The position numbers were made by a program, and so were the translations under genes. The notes below the pieces were generated by a model. It did not search any database. It was not told where the DNA came from and saw only the letters and a program-made list of their open reading frames with translations. This document shows positions 1 through 7,985 of a DNA stretch of 13,370 nt, piece by piece (position 1 is the stretch's first letter; each line of letters starts with the position of its first letter). Origin of the DNA: Victivallales bacterium (GTDB lineage: Bacteria; Verrucomicrobiota; Lentisphaeria; Oligosphaerales; Oligosphaeraceae); NCBI GenBank assembly GCA_017431185.1, contig JAFRLP010000415.1, forward strand, positions 1 to 13,370, given 5' to 3'.

Positions 1-742
1 TCCATTGGAGACGAAGAGTCCCCCTGTCGGGTTTGTCGTACCATACGGCGAGTTGAAAATCCTCAAAGGCGTTCCGCAGTGCGGTGACCGTGAGTTCTCT
101 GGTTTTCGTCGTGTCTTTGGACGTGCGGAGCATCTCAAAGCCGGACGCCAGAAAAACATCCACTTCGGCGGGCATGGCAGCGGCGCCGCGCTTTTCACAC
201 TCAATTGCCTTGGGTGCGGCAGCGGCGATTTGCTTTCCGAAACGTTTCGGCAATTCTGGCAATTCCACAGCCTCGTCGGAAGTGCCGCGAAGGCTCACCC
301 TGTCTCGTGTGCCGTCGGACACCGAAAAGACAATCTCGAATTCCTGGAGGGGATTATGCAGGGTCACGGACGCATCAAAGGCGACAATGTACCATTCTTC
401 CACACGCACCGCAGAAAGTGCGTTTCGATTCAGGGTTCCCCTTCCGTCAGGTGCATAACTGGACACCTGTGACTTGCCAATGTCGAAATAGTATTCATTT
501 CCGATTCCTTTGCGGCCTGTGAGGAGGTCGTCATCGGTGAAAAGGTAGATGTCACGCAAGGCAAAATCCTTGGATGTGCCAGGCGCAAGCCGCAGGCAGA
601 TGAAAAGCGTGGAGTCCTTTTGGGTGAAGGCTGCCTGGCGAACAGGCGACGTTTCCTTGACAACCTTGTAGAGTGAAGCCTTGTCCGCCACGGCAAGAAG
701 GGCACCAATGAACAGAATGGCTCCAAATGCAAATCTTCTCAT
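1..742 (-). CDS. Secreted protein of unknown function, C-terminus cut by window edge
   Basis: The frame is open without a stop from the ATG at 742 to the left edge, giving 247 visible residues; the end lies outside the window. The protein begins MRRFAFGAILFIGALLAVA, a short signal peptide with a basic start, a hydrophobic core and a likely signal peptidase I site after A-V-A at residues 17-19. The mature part has alternating hydrophobic residues suggesting beta structure (for example EEWYIVAFDASVTL near residue 120), but I recognise no domain or catalytic motif. The start is well supported: AGGAG lies 8 bases before the ATG, just after the stop of the beta-helix gene, 15 bases upstream. It is the fourth gene of the FAD oxidoreductase/pseudopilin/beta-helix cluster and is probably exported with them. 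Substrate and role are unknown. Confidence 0.8.
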   Translation of the reverse strand, partial: MRRFAFGAILFIGALLAVADKASLYKVVKETSPVRQAAFTQKDSTLFICLRLAPGTSKDFALRDIYLFTDDDLLTGRKGIGNEYYFDIGKSQVSSYAPDGRGTLNRNALSAVRVEEWYIVAFDASVTLHNPLQEFEIVFSVSDGTRDRVSLRGTSDEAVELPELPKRFGKQIAAAAPKAIECEKRGAAAMPAEVDVFLASGFEMLRTSKDTTKTRELTVTALRNAFEDFQLAVWYDKPDRGTLRLQW

Positions 743-757
743 TCCATTGTCTCCTTT

Positions 758-1924
758 TCAATCACGGGACTCCAATTCGAGCCAGCGACTTCCGTTCCAG
801 GTGAATTGGCGTCCAAGCTTTAAATCCACGTATGTTTCAAGGAATTCCGGATAAAGAGGACGGCTGAACCGACTGTGGTCCTGGTTGACAGTTTGGACAT
901 TTCTGCCATGCCCTTCTTTCCAGAAACGCTTCAGGCCGTAGGCATCCCCCTGAAGTGTATAGGAGAGGAATCCATGCCAGGAATCGGGGCACGTCTCGAT
1001 AGCACATGGCTCCCGCCTCCCATCTGGGTCATCGGGAATGAAAGCCTCGTTGAAACGCTCGATGTTGAAATCTATGTTACTGATGTGACCTGAGCGCCCA
1101 GGCTTCACGTCAAAGAGGGGAAGATGCGTATTTCCCTCGTCAGAGCAATTCAAAAGTGTCAGGGTTTTCTCGCCGCCCTTGAAGACATACCCGTAGCAGC
1201 AGCGCGCAGCCGTGCAGGTGCGCAAGATGAGTTTGTCCGTGCTGTCAACATAGAACCCGACATGCAGACCTCCTGCGCACACGGTGTCCAAGCCGATGCG
1301 CGCCATCTCGTCATTAGAGGAAGGGCAAGTGACGACCCCGATGCATCCGGAAGTCGGGGTTTCGGGTTTGAGATGCAGAAAACGCTCCCGAAAATAGTTT
1401 TCCGTGTAGATGCCAACCTGCTGGAGCATACTGGAGCCGAAATGTCCGCAATCGATGCCTCGAATCCTGCGCGAGGCGTCAAACAGGATGAGATAGAAAT
1501 TCCGGAAATTGACATTGTTCACATGAGTATAGGTGTACCAGTCAGGGGGCATTTGCGGTTTGGCGGAACATCCGAAGAAAACACGGTATTCCGTCTTGGG
1601 GTCCATGTTTCTGACTGCCTCTTCCGAGACATGAAGCACCACACCGAAACGGGTGTTGTAGGCCTTGTTCTCGGTGTCGCCAATGATGTTGATGACTCGT
1701 GCGCGTCCTTCATTATATCCAACAAAGACTGCGGAGTTGCCCTCCTGTTCAAAAGCATCAATGCAGTAATTTCCGTCAAGCAATTGCAGTGTGCCGCCTG
1801 ATGTCAGGCATTGCAGTGCCTGGTTAATGACCACCTCGTCGTTTTTGCCGTGGCAGACAAAATCCGCTCGTCTCTGGTCCTGGATGCTGGAATCCTTGGC
1901 TGCAATCGTGATTTTCATGCTCAT
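758..1924 (-). CDS. Right-handed beta-helix (pectate-lyase-like) protein
   Basis: This 388-residue protein has the opening typical of pectate-lyase-superfamily beta-helix proteins: ITIAAKDSS near residue 4, then ADFVCHGKNDEVVINQAL and GGTLQLLDGNYCID up to about residue 56. The middle (about residues 130-290) carries short repeated strands such as VNNVNFRNFYLILFDAS, LHVGFYVDSTDKLIL and KTLTLLNCSD, which fit coils of a beta-helix. The C-terminus (FTWNGSRWLELESRD) looks like a small separate cap. I see no confident catalytic residues, so polysaccharide binding or cleavage is inference from fold only. There is no signal peptide, which is odd for this fold between two exported proteins. The start lacks a Shine-Dalgarno sequence and sits 6 bases after the pseudopilin stop, suggesting translational coupling; Met3 (ATG at 1918) is an alternative start. 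Confidence 0.75.
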   Translation of the reverse strand: MSMKITIAAKDSSIQDQRRADFVCHGKNDEVVINQALQCLTSGGTLQLLDGNYCIDAFEQEGNSAVFVGYNEGRARVINIIGDTENKAYNTRFGVVLHVSEEAVRNMDPKTEYRVFFGCSAKPQMPPDWYTYTHVNNVNFRNFYLILFDASRRIRGIDCGHFGSSMLQQVGIYTENYFRERFLHLKPETPTSGCIGVVTCPSSNDEMARIGLDTVCAGGLHVGFYVDSTDKLILRTCTAARCCYGYVFKGGEKTLTLLNCSDEGNTHLPLFDVKPGRSGHISNIDFNIERFNEAFIPDDPDGRREPCAIETCPDSWHGFLSYTLQGDAYGLKRFWKEGHGRNVQTVNQDHSRFSRPLYPEFLETYVDLKLGRQFTWNGSRWLELESRD

Positions 1925-1930
1925 TTCACA

Positions 1931-2653
1931 CTATTTATAGGTATAATCCCATCGTCTGCGGAGACTTGCACCGCTGCTGCCGGTGAATTCAGGGTCGTTA
2001 TCTCTTTCGGTGCTGACGTTTCCTGCGACAAAGAGGATGTTCAGTTTGCCATGATGCACTCCAGGGCGGCAGACCGTGCCGCTAAGGCTATAGAGGTGGG
2101 ACATGTCCGTGCCGGAGTCACGCTGGCACATCGTCGCGCTCCTGTCCAGCCGATAGACGATGAAAGTCGGGCTTGGGATGCTGGTCACTTTGCATGGCAT
2201 GTTGTCCTGGCTGGAAAGATTCTTGTTGAGCGTATAGCTGATCCTCTTCCAATAATAGCACTTGCCATAGGTGGCGTCGCTGTATTCAGGTGCCTGATTG
2301 CTGGGGCAGCTGAATATTTTGGAGAAAAGCCGATCAGCCGGACCTTCAGCAGGAGCGTTGAAATGGAGGGTATCCAATTTCTTGTTCATGTCCTGGATGG
2401 GGGCGGTGAAGAAATCATCATAGTCAGACACATACAGGAGACTCATGACGCCAAACTGCTTCTGGTTGTTGACGCAACTAATGGAGCGCGCCTTCTCCCG
2501 TGCCTTGGATAGAGCGGGCAGCAGCATGGAGGCCAATATTGCGATGATGGCTATCACTACGAGCAATTCGACGAGCGTGAAGCCAAACCAGGCACTGCGG
2601 GCGTCGGATGGAGGTGCGCTTTCTTCTGATGGATATGCGGTTACTCTTTTCAT
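1931..2653 (-). CDS. Pseudopilin-like protein with prepilin-type N-terminal segment
   Basis: This 240-residue protein has a type IV prepilin signal: a 24-residue leader ending in Gly24, then the segment [17 protein letters not shown] with Glu at +5 of the mature protein. A prepilin peptidase should cut after Gly24 and methylate Phe25; the hydrophobic helix (about 25-46) would then hold it in the inner membrane or a pseudopilus. After it come [22 protein letters not shown], a conserved block of the large PVC pseudopilin-like family, and near the end [14 protein letters not shown], the position of the family's usual HxGxxNxLFxDGHV motif. Here Asp and His of that motif are Ala and Asn. AGAGGAC about 7 bases upstream supports the start. 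It is the second structural gene of the cluster, 34 bases after the FAD oxidoreductase. PVC genomes carry many such single pseudopilins; their job is mostly unknown. Confidence 0.9.
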   Translation of the reverse strand: MKRVTAYPSEESAPPSDARSAWFGFTLVELLVVIAIIAILASMLLPALSKAREKARSISCVNNQKQFGVMSLLYVSDYDDFFTAPIQDMNKKLDTLHFNAPAEGPADRLFSKIFSCPSNQAPEYSDATYGKCYYWKRISYTLNKNLSSQDNMPCKVTSIPSPTFIVYRLDRSATMCQRDSGTDMSHLYSLSGTVCRPGVHHGKLNILFVAGNVSTERDNDPEFTGSSGASLRRRWDYTYK

Positions 2654-2687
2654 GTCGAATGTCCTCTGTTTGGAGTTGTCTAAACGT

Positions 2688-4022
2688 TCAGGGGGAGCAC
2701 GCCAAGTGCGCTCCCAGCCGAATCAATTCCTGGCGCACACATCTCCCGTCGATTTTCGGGACTGCGACGCCTTTGTCGATGGCCATGGCACTGGCGATGC
2801 CTGCGGCCTGCCCAATGGAGCAGACGGTTGGCATCACGCGGAAACTGCTGTGCGCTGCCACGTCCCCTGAAATGCAGCGGCTGCCAATGAGCAGATTTTC
2901 CACATTCTGCGGCACAAGGCAGCCAAATGGAATCTCGTAAAAGGCGGACTCGCTGAAATGGAGTGTCTCAGTTCCTCTGCCACGCGGGTTGTGGATGTCA
3001 ATGCCGTAGTTGCAGCGGGCAATGCCATCCGGAAAATGGCGCGCTTGCAAAAGGTCGTCCCGCGTCAGGCGGGTCAATCCCCAGAATCTTCTGCTTTCTC
3101 GCACTCCCGCGTCGCCCAAGGTGCGCAGGGTCGCCTGTTCAAAGCCAGGCACATTCTCTCTGAGAAAACGGATGTATTCCCGAACCTGCCGCCTGCCAAT
3201 GACTTCGGCTTCAGACCTCATCAGGCCGTTGGTCGCATCCTTGCCTAGAATGCGGGTTGTATTGAAATGGACTCCATGCGGGTCATGAGCATTGAAGCAG
3301 AGAAGATTTTCCCGCGGACTGGAGAGTTTGCCGCTTTTCACGGCATCCTGGTGGCAGCGTTGGACAACTTCCTGAAATTCACGGTTGCGGACATCGGCTC
3401 CGAGAATATCGACGTCCCCCATGTCAAAGCAGGTGGTCATCGGCTGGCAGCCGCCCTGTTCATCACCCATCTCGAATGGACATCCAGCCAATGCAGCCAG
3501 ATCGCCATCCCCTGTCGAATCAATGAAAACCTTGGCGGATGCCGCTGAAAAACCACCTTTGGAATGGAGAACCGCATACTTGATTTCGCGTTTGTCCTCC
3601 GAAAGGATGACATCCACCAGCGTGAAATGGTAGAACAGGCCGACTTCAGCCTCTAGCAGAAGATCCTCCGCCGCCAGGGCCGCCAGCGCTGGCGTAATCA
3701 GACGGCTGGAAGATTCGTTTCCAGGAATTCCCGCATAGTGCCTTCTTTGTTTTTCGGGAAGGTAGGAGATGATTCCGCGAAGCCACTCGGTGAATACAGG
3801 GGCGTCAAAGAATTCCTTTCCGTTCCCCGAATACATGAATGGAGACACCTCGACAAGCGCGGCGGCGCCGCCAGGGCGCCCACTTGCCTCAAACACGCTG
3901 GTCTTGCATCCCATCCTCGCCGCCATTAGCGAGGCCCCCAGTCCTCCTGGTCCTGCGCCAATCACCGCAACGTCGCACTGCTCCACCACTGGAATACGCT
4001 TGTTGTTCCAACTGACATCCAT
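2688..4022 (-). CDS. FAD-dependent oxidoreductase (PF12831-type)
   Basis: The protein is 444 residues long from the chosen start. An N-terminal Rossmann dinucleotide fold with [14 protein letters not shown] (residues 18-31) binds the FAD ADP moiety, followed by the acidic strand end [10 protein letters not shown]. The middle has [21 protein letters not shown], the characteristic TGDGD block of the FAD_oxidored family, and the C-terminus has [14 protein letters not shown] and [19 protein letters not shown], the second flavin-binding block. Substrate is unknown; these enzymes are abundant in Lentisphaerota and Planctomycetes next to carbohydrate-related genes. An upstream ATG at 4058 is in frame, but it has no ribosome site and coincides with the expected transcription start, whereas the ATG at 4022 has AGGAG 6 bases before it, so I use 4022. 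It is the first gene after the AraC regulator and leads the cluster. It is predicted cytoplasmic, with no signal peptide. Confidence 0.9.
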   Translation of the reverse strand: MDVSWNNKRIPVVEQCDVAVIGAGPGGLGASLMAARMGCKTSVFEASGRPGGAAALVEVSPFMYSGNGKEFFDAPVFTEWLRGIISYLPEKQRRHYAGIPGNESSSRLITPALAALAAEDLLLEAEVGLFYHFTLVDVILSEDKREIKYAVLHSKGGFSAASAKVFIDSTGDGDLAALAGCPFEMGDEQGGCQPMTTCFDMGDVDILGADVRNREFQEVVQRCHQDAVKSGKLSSPRENLLCFNAHDPHGVHFNTTRILGKDATNGLMRSEAEVIGRRQVREYIRFLRENVPGFEQATLRTLGDAGVRESRRFWGLTRLTRDDLLQARHFPDGIARCNYGIDIHNPRGRGTETLHFSESAFYEIPFGCLVPQNVENLLIGSRCISGDVAAHSSFRVMPTVCSIGQAAGIASAMAIDKGVAVPKIDGRCVRQELIRLGAHLACSP

Positions 4023-4028
4023 CGAATT

Positions 4029-4033
4029 CTCCT
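4029..4033 (-). promoter_or_regulatory. Ribosome binding site deciding the oxidoreductase start
   Basis: On the minus strand this reads AGGAG, 6 bases before the ATG at 4022. The alternative in-frame ATG at 4058 has no comparable site, which favours the shorter protein. Confidence 0.75.
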
Positions 4034-4062
4034 GTTGATGCACCTGCTGTGAGGACATCGTA

Positions 4063-4091
4063 ATTATACAAAAGAATCGGGTGGATTAACA
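4063..4091 (-). promoter_or_regulatory. Candidate activator-dependent promoter of the FAD oxidoreductase cluster
   Basis: On the minus strand there is a perfect -10 hexamer TATAAT (4068 to 4063). With a 17-base spacer the -35 position (4091 to 4086) reads TGTTAA, matching the consensus at only two of six positions. A strong -10 with a poor -35 is typical of promoters that need an activator bound next to or over the -35. The expected transcription start is near 4056, just at the upstream ATG of the next gene, so translation probably begins at 4022. The regulator gene immediately upstream is the obvious candidate activator. No hairpin terminator is visible after the regulator, so read-through is also possible. 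Confidence 0.5.
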
Positions 4092-4105
4092 GGTCTATTC
4101 TGGTC
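4092..4105 (-). promoter_or_regulatory. Candidate AraC-type operator: GGTC direct repeat with 10-base period
   Basis: The plus strand reads GGTC at 4092-4095 and again at 4102-4105, one helical turn apart; on the minus strand this is GACC-N6-GACC. It lies immediately upstream of the weak -35 of the cluster promoter. AraC-family proteins bind with two helix-turn-helix motifs in successive major grooves about 10 bases apart, and their activating sites usually abut the -35. The repeat is short and could occur by chance; the position is what makes it notable. Confidence 0.3.
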
Positions 4106-4124
4106 AAAAAAGTTGCAAATCCTG

Positions 4125-4967
4125 CTATTTGTCGAAAATTTTCTTCCTGTATTGCAGTGGAGTGATTCCGTGTTGTCTGCGGAAGAGGCGAAAAAAATTG
4201 GAGATATTGCCGAAGCCGCATTGTTCGGAAATGCCCTGGACGGACGCCAAAGAGGAATGCAGCAAAAAACGGGCCTTGTTCAGACGCACTGTGTTCAGAA
4301 GTTCCAGGAGATTCTGGCCAGTCTCCTCCTTGATGACATGAAGCGTGCGGCTCCTGCTTAGTTTCAGCGCCTGGCTAATGATCTCAAGCGTCTGTCCTGG
4401 TTTCTGGTAATTGCGGCAAATCAGGTAGCGAATCAGGACATCCCTTGGGATGTTCTGCGCCCTGGAAAGCACATCCTCCTTCAATGGTTCAACAAACTGC
4501 TTGAGACGAGCCGCGAGCTGTGCCAGTCCCTCCAGAACGAATGCCTCCTCCCCAGGTTCCATCAGGCGTCCATTAGGAGCAACGCGCCGCTGTCCCGCTG
4601 GCAAAAAGTCCAGAAACGGGAGTTCGCAGCGCCAACCAGGAGGCGCGATTCTTGCGCCCGCAAAGACTATCGCCTGCAACTGGGCATCATCCCATATCGG
4701 CAAGAACCACTCCAGGATTCCCGCTCGGCAGCGCTTGATTCCGCCATTGCGGAAACGGCCAATCTCCCAGCAGAGCATCTTCATGTCGGTCACCTGGCAA
4801 ACTTTTCCTGTTTCGGTCTGCTTGGTCTGGCAGCAAAGCGGGTGCAGATGCTTGGTGCGCATCACATCCAGCACCAACTGGTATGCATCCGTGTAACCAT
4901 GGACAGTCACCTTGGTTCCGCTCCATCTTTCAAAACAGGCTATCGATTTTTCGGGAAGTTCAAACAT
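4125..4967 (-). CDS. AraC-family transcriptional regulator with PocR-like sensor domain
   Basis: This 280-residue protein has two parts. Residues about 10-125 resemble the PocR sensory domain: scattered cysteines (CC at 45-46, C57, C66, C80) around the blocks GKVCQVTD and KRCRAGILEWFLPI, followed by LQAIVFAG. Related PocR domains sense small molecules, but the ligand here is unknown. Residues about 175-280 are an AraC/XylS double helix-turn-helix: LEIISQALKLSRSRTLHVIK is the first motif, NTVRLNKARFLL the linker helix, and VQGISEQCGFGNISNFFRLF with GITPLQYRKK the conserved second motif. The start is secure: AGGAGG lies 6 bases before the ATG. It lies 66 bases downstream of uvrA and directly upstream of the FAD oxidoreductase cluster on the same strand, so it probably controls that cluster. 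Confidence 0.92.
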   Translation of the reverse strand: MFELPEKSIACFERWSGTKVTVHGYTDAYQLVLDVMRTKHLHPLCCQTKQTETGKVCQVTDMKMLCWEIGRFRNGGIKRCRAGILEWFLPIWDDAQLQAIVFAGARIAPPGWRCELPFLDFLPAGQRRVAPNGRLMEPGEEAFVLEGLAQLAARLKQFVEPLKEDVLSRAQNIPRDVLIRYLICRNYQKPGQTLEIISQALKLSRSRTLHVIKEETGQNLLELLNTVRLNKARFLLHSSLASVQGISEQCGFGNISNFFRLFRRQHGITPLQYRKKIFDK

Positions 4968-4977
4968 TGTTTGCCTC

Positions 4978-4990
4978 CTGGCAATGCCAG
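4978..4990 (-). other. Small hairpin overlapping the ribosome site of the regulator
   Basis: The sequence CTGGC-AAT-GCCAG is a perfect 5-base inverted repeat with a 3-base loop. On the minus strand its 3' arm runs into the AGGAGG ribosome site of the AraC-type gene (4979 to 4974). Folding in the mRNA could partly hide that site. The stem is short, so this is only a possible translational control. Confidence 0.3.
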
Positions 4991-5033
4991 AACCAACTCC
5001 GCAATGCGAACTGTGCTTTTTCCCCCGAAAGCA

Positions 5034-7919
5034 TCATTTGCGGGAACTGAGCTTTTTGGACACGGCTCTGTCTGTAATTGCAGGCAGAAGTGGACGCAGG
5101 TACTGTCCCGTGTAGGAGTTCTTGACGGCGGCGACCTGTTCAGGGGTTCCTGCGGCGATGACCGTCCCTCCCTGGTCGCCACCTTCTGGCCCGAGGTCAA
5201 TGATATGGTCGGCAACCTTGATGACGTCCAGGTTATGCTCGATGACCAGGATGGTGTTTCCCTGGTCGCGGAGTTCCTGAAGGACATGCAGGAGCTGCTC
5301 GATGTCGGCGAGATGGAGGCCAGTGGTCGGTTCATCCAGAACGTACAGAGTATGTCCCTGGGGCTTGCGAGCCAGTTCGGTGGCCAGTTTGACCCGCTGC
5401 GCCTCTCCGCCAGAGAGCGTGGTGGCAGGCTGCCCGAGGTGGATGTACCCCATGCCCACGTCCTTGAGAGTCTGCAGGCGGCTTCGTATGCGCGGAATTG
5501 CCTCAAAGAGTTCCAGGACCTGATTGACGGTCATGTCCAGCACATCGGCAATGGAATGCCCTTTGAACTTGCAGCGCAGGGTCTCCTCGTTGTAGCGCTG
5601 CCCCTGGCAGTGCTCGCACTGCACATAGACGTCAGGCAGGAACTGCATCTCGATTTTGCGGATGCCGTCGCCTTTGCACTCCTCGCAGCGTCCGCCCTTG
5701 ACATTGAAGGAGAAACGTCCTGGCTTGTAGCCACGTGCCTTGGCGTCGATGGTCTCGGCGAAGATGGCGCGGACAAGGTCGAAGATGCCAGTGTAGGTGG
5801 CGGGGTTGGAGCGCGGGGTTCTGCCAATCGGCGACTGGTCAATGACAATCAGCTTGTCGATATGCTCCAGACCATCGATGCAGCGGTGCGCCCCTGGCGC
5901 ATCCACCTTGAGTCCTTTGCTCTGCTGGATGGCACGCACCAGGATGCGGTTGACGAGCGTCGATTTCCCCGAACCTGAGACGCCTGTCACGCAGGTGAAG
6001 GTTCCCAAGGGAATGGTGACATCCAGGTTCTTGAGGTTGTGCGCCGTGGCCCCCCGTATCACCAGTTTTTTGCCATTACCAGGCAGACGTTCCGCTGGCA
6101 CGGGGATGGAGCGTCTGCCAGCCAGGAACTGCCCCGTCAGCGAGGCTGGGCACTGGGCGACCTCGGCAGGCGTGCCCGCCGCGATGAGCTGTCCGCCATT
6201 GCGTCCTGCTCCAGGTCCCAAATCGACCAGGAAATCGGCGGCCCGCATGGTGTCGAGGTCGTGTTCCACGACAATGACGGTATTGCCCAAATCACGGAGG
6301 TTGCGGAGGGTGTCCAGCAGGCGGTCATTGTCGCGCTGATGAAGGCCGATGCTCGGTTCGTCCAAAATATACAGGACACCCACGAGACCGCTGCCGACCT
6401 GCGAGGCCAGGCGGATGCGCTGGGATTCGCCGCCGGAAAGGGTTCCTGACTCGCGGTTGAGCGTCAGGTAATTGAGCCCCACGGAGCGGAGGAAGCCGAG
6501 CCTCGCACGGATTTCCTTTAGGATTTCACCGCCGATGGCCTTTTCCGTCTGGGTCAAGTCAAGTTTCTCGATAAAGTCGAAGGCACGGTCGATGGAGAGC
6601 GAGCAGAACTGGTGGATGTTCAGGCCTCGAATGGTCACGGCCAGGTATTCCGGCTTGAGTCTGGCGCCATGACAATCGGGGCACTGCTCGAAATCCATGA
6701 CCTCCTGGATTTTCTCGCGAATCTCCTCTACCTCGGTTTCGCGGTGGCGCTTGATGAGATTGGGGATGATGCCCTCGAAAGGCTTTCGCCACTCGTTCAT
6801 CCGTCCCTTCATCCAGTAGTCAAAGTTGACAATCTCCTCGCCACTGCCGTAAAGCAGGATTCGGCGTGTCTGCTCAGGCAGGTCTTTCCAGGGTGTCGTC
6901 AATTTGAAATGGTATTGCTCGGCCAGGCAACGGAGGTAGTGGTTGTAGAGCATGATGGTGTGGTGCCCGCCTCTGCGCCAGAGGGGCACCGCCCCGTTTT
7001 TCAGGGATTTGGTCGGGTCTGGCACTACCGCCTCTGGCTTGAGAATGAGCCGCATTCCGAGACCGTCGCAGGTCGGGCAGGCTCCGTAGGGCGTGTTGAA
7101 GGAGAAGTCACGCGGCTGAAGTTCCCCAAAACTCAGTCCGCAATGGACACAGGCGAGATGTTCGCTGTATTGCTCCTCATGCCAGCCAGTTTTCGCGGAA
7201 CGGTCTTCGGTGAGAACGGTCATGATTCCGCTGCCTTTCTTCAGGGCGAGTTCCACGGAGTCCGTCAGGCGGCTCTTGTCGGTCTGTCCTGTGACGAGGC
7301 GGTCAACGACCGCCTCCAGGGTGTGGCGCCTGTTTTTGTCGAGGGCCAGTTCTGCGTCCAGAGACTTGACCTCACCGTCAATGCGAATACGGGCAAAACC
7401 GTCCCGTCGCATGCTTTCAATGATTTCCTTGTGTTCGCCCTTTTTGCCTGAGACATAAGGCGCCAGAATCATGATTCGGCTGCCTGTCGGCAAAGCGCAA
7501 ATCTGCTCGCAGATGCTCTGCGGGCTTTGGGAGTGGATTTCGCGCCCGCACTGCGGGCAGTGCGGCACGCCCAGATGGGCATAGAGCAGGCGCAGGTAGT
7601 CATAGATTTCCGTGGTGGTCGCCACAATGGAACGGGGGGATGACCCGCTGGTGCGCTGTTCGATGGCAATGGCCGGCGACAGCCCCTCTATGTGCTCGAC
7701 CTGTGGCTTCTGCAACCTGTCCAGAAATTGGCGAGCGTATGCCGAAAGGCTTTCCACATAGCGCCGCTGCCCCTCGGCATACAGGGTGTCAAAGGCCAGC
7801 GAACTCTTGCCTGACCCGCTTAACCCTGTGATGACCACCAGCGAATCACGCGGAATGCTGATGGTCAAATCCTTGAGGTTGTGCTGGCGGGCACCGATGA
7901 TTTTAATAAATCCTGACAT
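5034..7919 (-). CDS. uvrA: UvrABC system protein A, excision-repair ATPase
   Basis: UvrA finds bulky DNA lesions as a dimer and hands them to UvrB for nucleotide excision repair in the cytoplasm. At 961 residues it has normal full length. It has two ABC ATPase modules: Walker [10 protein letters not shown] (32-40) with signature LSGGES (494-499) and Walker B LYILDEP (516-522); and Walker [10 protein letters not shown] (646-654), signature LSGGEA (835-840) and Walker B LYVLDEP (858-864). Zinc-binding cysteine pairs are at C257/C260 with C281/C284, and C745/C748 with C768/C771. The start [18 protein letters not shown] matches the family, although no clear Shine-Dalgarno sequence precedes it. 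All key residues are intact, so it should be active. I see no SOS operator. It lies between the CoA ligase (66 bases upstream) and the AraC-type regulator, neither related to repair. Confidence 0.98.
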   Translation of the reverse strand: MSGFIKIIGARQHNLKDLTISIPRDSLVVITGLSGSGKSSLAFDTLYAEGQRRYVESLSAYARQFLDRLQKPQVEHIEGLSPAIAIEQRTSGSSPRSIVATTTEIYDYLRLLYAHLGVPHCPQCGREIHSQSPQSICEQICALPTGSRIMILAPYVSGKKGEHKEIIESMRRDGFARIRIDGEVKSLDAELALDKNRRHTLEAVVDRLVTGQTDKSRLTDSVELALKKGSGIMTVLTEDRSAKTGWHEEQYSEHLACVHCGLSFGELQPRDFSFNTPYGACPTCDGLGMRLILKPEAVVPDPTKSLKNGAVPLWRRGGHHTIMLYNHYLRCLAEQYHFKLTTPWKDLPEQTRRILLYGSGEEIVNFDYWMKGRMNEWRKPFEGIIPNLIKRHRETEVEEIREKIQEVMDFEQCPDCHGARLKPEYLAVTIRGLNIHQFCSLSIDRAFDFIEKLDLTQTEKAIGGEILKEIRARLGFLRSVGLNYLTLNRESGTLSGGESQRIRLASQVGSGLVGVLYILDEPSIGLHQRDNDRLLDTLRNLRDLGNTVIVVEHDLDTMRAADFLVDLGPGAGRNGGQLIAAGTPAEVAQCPASLTGQFLAGRRSIPVPAERLPGNGKKLVIRGATAHNLKNLDVTIPLGTFTCVTGVSGSGKSTLVNRILVRAIQQSKGLKVDAPGAHRCIDGLEHIDKLIVIDQSPIGRTPRSNPATYTGIFDLVRAIFAETIDAKARGYKPGRFSFNVKGGRCEECKGDGIRKIEMQFLPDVYVQCEHCQGQRYNEETLRCKFKGHSIADVLDMTVNQVLELFEAIPRIRSRLQTLKDVGMGYIHLGQPATTLSGGEAQRVKLATELARKPQGHTLYVLDEPTTGLHLADIEQLLHVLQELRDQGNTILVIEHNLDVIKVADHIIDLGPEGGDQGGTVIAAGTPEQVAAVKNSYTGQYLRPLLPAITDRAVSKKLSSRK

Positions 7920-7945
7920 ATAGGTGAACGCATCAGTCCTGCGGT

Positions 7946-7966
7946 GGTCTGCTGGTCTGGCAGACC
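7946..7966 (-). other. Inverted repeat in the uvrA leader
   Basis: The plus strand reads GGTCTGC-TGGTCTG-GCAGACC, a perfect 7-base stem with a 7-base loop. Because the loop repeats GGTCTG, the minus-strand transcript could instead form a smaller hairpin GGTCT-GCC-AGACC from 7966 to 7954, excluding the larger one. It lies between the CoA ligase stop and uvrA, 26 bases before the uvrA ATG. No T-run follows, so it is not a standard terminator. It may be a weak attenuator, a processing site or a protein-binding site. Confidence 0.45.
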
Positions 7967-7985
7967 GTGCTTCGCGCAGTCCGAA

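Noticed and set aside
1124..2512. Two plus-strand frames of 225 and 233 codons opposite the beta-helix and pseudopilin genes
   Set aside because: They overlap well-supported minus-strand genes, have no ribosome sites, and look like antisense shadows of GC-skewed codons.
5014..5033. TGCTTT/AAAGCA hairpin just after uvrA as a terminator
   Set aside because: The stem is short and no T-run follows on the minus strand.
4842..5978. Plus-strand reading frame of 378 codons opposite uvrA and the regulator
   Set aside because: It lies over uvrA, whose ATPase and zinc motifs are intact on the minus strand. The translated product shows no recognisable domain and is a codon-mirror of uvrA.
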